NCBI GenBank assembly: GCA_020431945.1
Contig: JAGQHH010000205.1
Location: 1-11,768 of the forward strand
Reading direction: 5' to 3'
Length of the DNA: 11,768 nt
DNA from: Cyanobacteria bacterium HKST-UBA02
GTDB lineage: Bacteria; Cyanobacteriota; Vampirovibrionia; Obscuribacterales; Obscuribacteraceae
This document shows, in pieces, positions 7,188 to 11,768 of this stretch. Below the pieces are notes generated by a model, which saw only the letters and a list, made by a program, of their open reading frames with translations, was not told the DNA's origin and did not search any database. The translations under genes and the position numbers were made by a program. How positions within the stretch are numbered: position 1 is the stretch's first letter; each line of letters starts with the position of its first letter.

Positions 7188-8469
7188 GACCGAGAGAGAG
7201 AGTCAGTCTTGCTGCAGCAACCGCTGGAATCTCGCGGCTTTCGTCGCGGTCATGCTCGTCCTGTGATTGCGCTTTTGCTGTGAAAGCGCCCAGTCTACCG
7301 GACTTGCCCAGACCGAGAAGCTCCGGAGTCATCACCGGCCAGCGCCCGCACATCTCCTGATCCTCGGGTTTGTCTTTCGAGCGCTTCGGAATTTTCTGAC
7401 TGAGATTCACCAGCTTCTTGCGACTCACCGAAATCTCGGCTGTAGTACGCCCGTAACTCTTCTGATAGATGGAGACAACGCGCCGGTAAAGAGGCTCGGC
7501 TTCGCCGCGCATTCCGAGCTGGGCGAGAAGATCCGCCAGCTTGAGAAGACAGCTCGCCACCGCCACACCGTTTTCACCGTGGATAGACTCGAGGATATGG
7601 AGCCGGCGCTCGAGCATCTCGGCAGCCTTATCGAAAATCTGTTGTTTTATATAAGTGTCTGCAAGCTCTTCCAGGGTCTTGCTTATCTCGATGGAGCTTC
7701 GCCCGTAGACAGGCTCCTGGATGGAAAGAATGCGGTGCAGAGCGGTCTCGGCAGCCTCATAGTGTCCCTGGCGCATATAACAGCTTGCCAGCCGGGCGAG
7801 GGTGCCGGGCACGATCAGGCTCTCTCTGCCGAAAACATCTTCCTGGCGTGCCAGGAGAAACTTGTAGAGGCTGATGGCATCCCGGGCACGACTGGTCTTC
7901 TCGTAGATAGCAGCAAGCTCGTCCACCGATTTGAGGAAAAGCTCATCTCCGGCGCTCAGGCTCCGGGCTCTTAACTCCACCAGCTCCGAGACGAAAGGCT
8001 CGGCGTCCAGAAACTGATCCCGGGAGAAATAGAACCAGGCGAGGTCTTCGATACTGCGAACAAGATCATCGCTATGCTCGCCCTGACTCTCGTCCCGATC
8101 ACCGCCTGTGGTTCTGGCAATATCATAAGCTGTCCGGTAAAGAGCCTCGGCTTCCCGAACCCGGCCCTGTTGCAGATACTGACCGGCGAGAAGCGAATAA
8201 TTGGTCTTTTCAGGAGGGCTGTATGCCGGTCGGTTATAAGGCGTTTCCCATTCGGTGATGGCGCCGCCCTTGTCGATATCTTTGCGCCGGCTGGTTACCG
8301 GTCTGATTTTCGGCGGCTCGAGCTTCCTTGCACCGGCGTCGATTCCGTCGTAGTTTCCGTCGTAGTTTCTGGCCCCGGCTTGCACCGCAGGTGGAACCGT
8401 CCGGTCAGGAGCGCCCGGAAAACTGCCCTTCGAAAATGATGAGTAAGCCATTACTTGAAACGCACACAA
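7177..8469 (-). CDS. TPR protein (kinesin-light-chain-like repeats), 5' end in question
   Basis: The open frame gives 430 residues from a TTG at 8469. Residues about 20-88 are polar and probably disordered (with a doubled NYDG), 88-355 hold six TPRs of about 42-residue period of the kinesin-light-chain type, with VFGRE, VYGRS and SYGRT between helices, for example LEELADTYIKQQIFDKAAEM (267-286). The C-terminal 75 residues lack repeats. Neither TTG 8469 nor ATG 8451 has a ribosome site. Instead, AGGA (8531-8534) and ATG 8524 begin a signal-peptide frame one base out of register with this one. A one-T deletion in the T5 run at 8468-8472 would fuse them into a 448-residue exported protein with a signal ending V-M-A. 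So either the sequence carries a one-base error or real frameshift, or slippage joins the frames. The gene overlaps the start of the membrane protein gene at 7187 and likely forms a two-gene operon with it. Confidence 0.85.
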   Translation of the reverse strand: MCAFQVMAYSSFSKGSFPGAPDRTVPPAVQAGARNYDGNYDGIDAGARKLEPPKIRPVTSRRKDIDKGGAITEWETPYNRPAYSPPEKTNYSLLAGQYLQQGRVREAEALYRTAYDIARTTGGDRDESQGEHSDDLVRSIEDLAWFYFSRDQFLDAEPFVSELVELRARSLSAGDELFLKSVDELAAIYEKTSRARDAISLYKFLLARQEDVFGRESLIVPGTLARLASCYMRQGHYEAAETALHRILSIQEPVYGRSSIEISKTLEELADTYIKQQIFDKAAEMLERRLHILESIHGENGVAVASCLLKLADLLAQLGMRGEAEPLYRRVVSIYQKSYGRTTAEISVSRKKLVNLSQKIPKRSKDKPEDQEMCGRWPVMTPELLGLGKSGRLGAFTAKAQSQDEHDRDESREIPAVAAARLTLSLGHGA

Positions 8470-8524
8470 AAACAGCGCACACGAAGACAGACAGACGGCA
8501 GCCCATACGCCATCGATCAGTCAT
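8405..8524 (-). CDS. Short signal-peptide frame in front of the TPR gene (frameshifted 5' end)
   Basis: ATG 8524 opens 39 codons ending at TGA 8405-8407. The first half is a good Sec signal start: MTDRWRMGCR carries three or four positive charges and RLSVFVCAVFVCV is hydrophobic. After that the frame turns unremarkable (SSNGLLIIFEGQFSGRS), while the overlapping TPR frame continues with FQVMAYSSFSKG. I read this as the true 5' end of the TPR gene separated by a single-base shift at the T5 run (8468-8472), rather than as a separate small gene. Confidence 0.5.
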   Translation of the reverse strand: MTDRWRMGCRLSVFVCAVFVCVSSNGLLIIFEGQFSGRS

Positions 8525-8530
8525 CTGTGA

Positions 8531-8534
8531 TCCT
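8531..8534 (-). promoter_or_regulatory. Shine-Dalgarno for ATG 8524
   Basis: The minus strand reads AGGA-TCACAG-ATG, a good ribosome-binding core six bases before the ATG at 8524. It is the only convincing ribosome site at the 5' end of this gene, and it argues that translation starts at 8524 rather than at the in-frame TTG 8469 or ATG 8451. Confidence 0.6.
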
Positions 8535-8555
8535 ATTACATAAGAATTCTTTGAC

Positions 8556-8575
8556 AAGTGGGAATATTCCCACTT
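8556..8575. promoter_or_regulatory. Perfect 20-bp palindrome, candidate operator
   Basis: AAGTGGGAATATTCCCACTT is perfectly self-complementary over 20 bases and lies 31 bases upstream of ATG 8524, in the 131-base gap (8525-8655) between the DUF3160 gene and the TPR gene. The placement suits a dimeric repressor or activator controlling the TPR/membrane-protein unit. As RNA it could form an 8-bp stem with an AUAU loop, but no T-run follows on either strand, so an intrinsic terminator is unlikely. A plus-strand TTGACA overlaps its left edge (8551-8556), but no plus-strand gene follows. I do not recognise the regulator. Confidence 0.65.
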
Positions 8576-8655
8576 AAGCGCAAAACACCCGCCAACAGGG
8601 CGATTCGAGATCCGGGCTCGATCTGTAATAAAACAAAATTACATCGACCTCACAA

Positions 8656-10836
8656 TCATTTGTCTCTCACGAAGTCGAACTGAGAGGCCCAGATCGGCGG
8701 TCTGAGAAGACCGAAATCCAGCTTGCGGAGCCAGTGCTCGCGCTTGAAAGGCCCGCCGCCCACCTCGTAATAGTTGTAGAGACCGCCCCGGCAGAGGGTG
8801 GCCCCTTTGCCGGTGAGACAGATGAAAAACAGTCTTCCGGGCTTGCCGACACCGAGGCTGAGCCCCTCAGCCCGGGACGTGGTCTTGCTTTCCTCCCCTT
8901 TATTCTCGCTCAGGCCCCGGCTGAAATGCAGACTGGCGATGGGGCTGTTGTCCACCGGCATCAATATCCGATCGATATTGCCGAGAAGCTCCAGATCCGA
9001 CTTGCCCGGCGGCGTTCCCTTGATCTCGGCTTCGGCGATGGCTTGCATACGCAGGTAGAGCCTGATGAAATCTTCGGCCCGGCTCTTGTATGCCGGGGGC
9101 GCCCCGAGACCGAGCTTGGCGAGCTCGTTGACTACGTCCTGGCAGTCCTCGGCCACTGCCTTATACACCGCCGGTCTCGGGTCGAGATAGTGATAGGCGG
9201 CCGGAGGCACCGTCGCTGCCTTGCTGTCGGTGGAGCCGCTTGCGGCAGTCACCGGAATCAGAGCCGTATAGCTGTCCACCCAGGCGGCGATGGCCGACTC
9301 GAGCTGGCGCATCATCCAGAGATGGCTGCGCAGAGCCGGTTGTACCGAGTCCGGATAAGGCGCGAAAAGCCCCGACACGATCCGCCAGCGGCAGTCGATC
9401 TCTTCGCGTTCCCTGCCGCCCCGGGCGAAGGCCAGCTCGCGCTCGAGACTGGGAACAGCCTTGACGAGCCGGGAATCGAGAGTGCCGGTCTGCATGGAGA
9501 GCAGATTGGTAGCCAGGGGCGCCCCGTGAGCGTGCATGGTGAGAAGCGCCACCGGTGTCGGTGTGGGGGCGTTGGCCTCCGGCACATAAGCCCCGGCGAT
9601 GTCTCTTATCCAGTCGATCTCCTGGGGCTCGACTACTGGGAAAAATCTGATCCGGTCGATATCACGAGTCTTGCCCCGGTCCCCCACCTCGAATATGGAG
9701 GTGGAGCGCAGCTCCACCGGGCGCTGTCTCCTGATGGAGAGCATCAGCTTGGTGCGCAGAAACGGCTGGGAGAGCACCTCCAGGAGCTTGCCGAAATCCT
9801 TGTTCGATTTATCGAGCTCCGGCGCCATGTCGGTGAGAACGATGGTATTGAGACGCTCGAAATAGTCCATGCCGAGCAGGATGAAAGCGTTGCCCACCCG
9901 GTTCCAGTATGCCAGGGCCGGCTGCCCGCCAACTTTCGAGATGGAGAGGCTGCGGTAGAGAAGCACCGCCCGGCGAAAGCTGTTGCCACCGCTTGTAGCA
10001 CCACTATTGGTAATATTGCTGAGCGGGAAATACATCCTCGAGAGCCACTGATAGCAGGAAGCGAAGCGTCTGAGGCGATCGCTGGTATCGAGGAAGCCCC
10101 AGGGCTTCATCACCGAAAAGTCGGTGACCTGATTGAAGATTGCCGAACGGCCCACGGCTCCTTTTTTGAAGAGCTCCAGATCCTGCTTCATGAGCTCGGC
10201 GGCCCCGCCGATGTCCTGGATCTCATAAGCCGGATCGAGGATCTTGAGAGCCACCCCGAGATAAGCGAGGTTTCGCTGCAGGTCGTCTTTGACCTCCTCG
10301 TCCTCGCACTGGCGATAGTCATGGATGGTGGCCTGGAAGGCGGCCACCAGCATTTTTTTCATGTCCTCGCTCAGGGTCGACTCGATAAGGGCTGCCATGA
10401 GAGCATTGCGAAAGCCGAAATAAGGATGAAGCAGGCTGTCGGCGCTGACGAAGCTCGATTTGCCGCTCACTCTGTTGTTTTCATAGAGGCCGGAAAAAGT
10501 ATCGTAGCTCCCGTCCGAAACGACGACGAAATAAGAATTGCCCAGTAGAGTAGTGAGCTCGGCATCGAGACCGGGGATTTTGGTTTTGCCCAGAGCCATC
10601 GGCTGCAGAGCCGGAGCGGCGATGTCCCGGTGCGGGAAGATATCTTCCAGGGTCACCTCTCTTTTGGGCTCGAACTTGATCGCCCCGGGACGGCGGAAAC
10701 CCGGGCTGCGATTGGTGGGGGAGATCTCGGACTCGCTCAACTGTGCCATCGCTGCCGGTGCGACGCCCGGAAGGAAGGGCACCTGAAGCAAGAGCATCAG
10801 CAGGGCGAGGACAGATCTTCTCATCCCGCTTCTCAT
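8656..10836 (-). CDS. Exported DUF3160-family protein
   Basis: The 726-residue product has a signal peptide (RRSVLALLMLLLQVPFLPG, then APAAMA-Q near residue 31). The DUF3160 family is shown by the N-terminal SYFVVVSDGSYDTFSGLYEN (101-120) followed by NNRVSGKSSFVSADSLLHPYF (around 120-140), the counterpart of the family's FVTTDSLLH motif, and by the C-terminal LCRGGLYNYYEVGGG, matching the usual YSYYEF ending. Biochemical function of the family is unknown; members are large, mostly helical, extracytoplasmic proteins. ATG 10836 directly follows the TAG stop of serA (10837-10839) with no gap, so translation is probably coupled; a second in-frame ATG at 10824 would give MRRSVLALL and a similar signal peptide. 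The pairing with a cytosolic biosynthetic enzyme does not explain its role. A 604-codon antisense frame on the plus strand is a composition shadow. Confidence 0.9.
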   Translation of the reverse strand: MRSGMRRSVLALLMLLLQVPFLPGVAPAAMAQLSESEISPTNRSPGFRRPGAIKFEPKREVTLEDIFPHRDIAAPALQPMALGKTKIPGLDAELTTLLGNSYFVVVSDGSYDTFSGLYENNRVSGKSSFVSADSLLHPYFGFRNALMAALIESTLSEDMKKMLVAAFQATIHDYRQCEDEEVKDDLQRNLAYLGVALKILDPAYEIQDIGGAAELMKQDLELFKKGAVGRSAIFNQVTDFSVMKPWGFLDTSDRLRRFASCYQWLSRMYFPLSNITNSGATSGGNSFRRAVLLYRSLSISKVGGQPALAYWNRVGNAFILLGMDYFERLNTIVLTDMAPELDKSNKDFGKLLEVLSQPFLRTKLMLSIRRQRPVELRSTSIFEVGDRGKTRDIDRIRFFPVVEPQEIDWIRDIAGAYVPEANAPTPTPVALLTMHAHGAPLATNLLSMQTGTLDSRLVKAVPSLERELAFARGGREREEIDCRWRIVSGLFAPYPDSVQPALRSHLWMMRQLESAIAAWVDSYTALIPVTAASGSTDSKAATVPPAAYHYLDPRPAVYKAVAEDCQDVVNELAKLGLGAPPAYKSRAEDFIRLYLRMQAIAEAEIKGTPPGKSDLELLGNIDRILMPVDNSPIASLHFSRGLSENKGEESKTTSRAEGLSLGVGKPGRLFFICLTGKGATLCRGGLYNYYEVGGGPFKREHWLRKLDFGLLRPPIWASQFDFVRDK

Positions 10837-11768
10837 CTAGATCAAGCTCGCCGTCATGTCCTCCAGCGACACGAAACGGGCCGAATGGACGCCGGACTGC
10901 GTATCGAGGGCAGTGACGTCATCCTTGCTGAGAGGATCGTCCAGGGTCATGACCATGACGGCGTCCTGCCTGACACCGACACGGCCGACGCTCATGGTGC
11001 TGATATTGATGTCCTTCTCCCCGAGAATAGTGGCCACTCTCGCTACCATGCCGGGCTGGTCTTTGTGCATGGTGAAGAGCATATATCTGGCCGGGGTGAG
11101 ATTGATGGGATGATCGTTGATCCGGGTGATGATCGCCTCGTTATGAGCCAGGATGGTGCCGGCCACCGAGGTGGTGCCCTTGTCCGAAGAGAGGATGATC
11201 ACCAGCTCGTCGTGGTATTGTCCGGACTCTTCGAAACGGCTCGCCCGCACGTGAATGCCGTGATTCTTGGCGACGATCTGAGCATTCACATAGCTGACCC
11301 CCTCAATCTTGCCCATGAAGAGACCTTTGAGAGCCGCCACCACAAGCGGTGCGCTATCCTTGGTGGCAAGGTCGCCGTAGGCAATCACCTCCACCTCGGT
11401 GACGCTGCCGTCGGTGAGCTCTCCGGCGATGGCGCCCATGGCTTCCGAGAGACCGAGATACTTGCCCAGGCTCTTGAGGATATGGGGTTTCATGAAAGGC
11501 AGGTTGACCGGGCTGCGAGCGATGCCGTCGATGAGATAGTCCCTGATCTGCTCCGCCAGATCAATCGCCACATTGAACTGCGCCTCGACAGTGGAGGCTC
11601 CCAGGTGCGGGGTGAGGATGACTTTCTCCTTGAGCTCGAAAAGAGGCGAGTCTTCCGGGGGCTCCCGGTCGAACACATCGAGAGCCGCCCCGGCTACCCG
11701 GCCTTCCCGGATTGCCCGGGCCAGGGCCGCCTCGTCCACGATACCGCCCCGGGAGGCATTGATGATCC
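10837..11768 (-). CDS. serA: D-3-phosphoglycerate dehydrogenase, C-terminal part (N-terminus off the window)
   Basis: The minus-strand frame runs from the window edge to TAG 10837-10839 with about 310 residues and no start inside. It begins in the NAD-binding domain (IINASRGGIVDEAALARAI), has the substrate-domain return GAALDVFDREPPEDSPLF, and the catalytic His in VILTPHLGAST. The middle (about 75-230 of the fragment; MGKIEGVSYVNAQIVAKNHG) matches the allosteric intervening domain of long-type SerA enzymes, and the last 75 residues form an ACT domain (MLFTMHKDQPGMVARVATIL, INISTMSVGR), the usual serine-feedback site. The enzyme oxidises 3-phosphoglycerate to 3-phosphohydroxypyruvate, the first step of serine synthesis in the cytosol. 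The family's catalytic Arg and Glu and the GxGxxG motif lie beyond the window. The gene is followed at once by the DUF3160 gene. Confidence 0.96.
   Translation of the reverse strand, partial: IINASRGGIVDEAALARAIREGRVAGAALDVFDREPPEDSPLFELKEKVILTPHLGASTVEAQFNVAIDLAEQIRDYLIDGIARSPVNLPFMKPHILKSLGKYLGLSEAMGAIAGELTDGSVTEVEVIAYGDLATKDSAPLVVAALKGLFMGKIEGVSYVNAQIVAKNHGIHVRASRFEESGQYHDELVIILSSDKGTTSVAGTILAHNEAIITRINDHPINLTPARYMLFTMHKDQPGMVARVATILGEKDINISTMSVGRVGVRQDAVMVMTLDDPLSKDDVTALDTQSGVHSARFVSLEDMTASLI

Noticed and set aside
8551..8579. Plus-strand TTGACA as a promoter
   Set aside because: The -10 position is a poor match and no plus-strand gene follows; the box only overlaps the edge of the palindrome.
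8600..8625. Small inverted repeat AGATC/GATCT downstream of the DUF3160 gene as a terminator
   Set aside because: The stem is only five base pairs with a seven-base loop and no T-run follows in the minus-strand direction.
8734..10548. A 604-codon open frame on the plus strand
   Set aside because: It lies wholly antisense to the DUF3160 gene, has no signal, domain or ribosome site, and its composition fits a shadow of GC-rich codon use on the other strand.

Overview
The window is GC-rich bacterial DNA, densely coded, with eight protein-coding genes: six on the minus strand and two on the plus strand. Two genes are cut by the window edges. I see no rRNA, tRNA, CRISPR array, transposase or phage gene, so this looks like chromosomal rather than mobile DNA. 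The lineage cannot be fixed from the sequence alone. The mix of several TPR proteins, a TPR protein that appears to lead into a CHAT domain, a SpoIID-like protein without visible sporulation genes, and a DUF3160 protein suits a large-genome environmental bacterium. Candidatus Obscuribacterales/Melainabacteria is one low-confidence guess; other deep-branching phyla are possible.

Layout from left to right. (1) 1-1181, minus: the N-terminal part of a long TPR-array protein whose last visible residues look like the linker that precedes CHAT domains; the C-terminus is off the window. (2) 1182-1577: a gene-free gap with a 12-bp tandem repeat, a small inverted repeat near the TPR gene's start, and a 24-bp near-perfect palindrome. 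(3) 1578-2972, minus: an exported low-complexity protein (Gln, Ser/Gly/His and Pro rich) of unknown function. (4) 3176-3859, minus: an OmpR/PhoB-type response regulator with no kinase gene beside it. (5) 4089-5408 and 5420-6307, plus: a two-gene unit encoding an exported SpoIID/LytB-domain protein and a single-pass membrane protein with a beta-sandwich-like region and TPRs, probably an envelope pair. (6) 6312-7187 and 7177-8469, minus: an eight-helix membrane protein whose start overlaps the end of an upstream six-repeat, kinesin-light-chain-like TPR gene. (7) 8656-10836, minus: an exported DUF3160 protein. (8) 10837-11768, minus: the C-terminal two thirds or so of D-3-phosphoglycerate dehydrogenase (SerA), whose stop codon directly abuts the DUF3160 start codon.

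The most notable observation is at the 5' end of the 7177-8469 TPR gene. A well-placed Shine-Dalgarno and ATG (8524) open a typical signal peptide, but in a frame one base out from the TPR frame. Removing one T from a T5 run (8468-8472) would join them into a complete Sec signal peptide ending V-M-A. A perfect 20-bp palindrome lies 31 bases upstream of that ATG, as expected of an operator. Beyond this, the window is mostly a set of poorly characterised envelope and scaffold-type proteins. I do not see a clear new defence or biosynthetic system.
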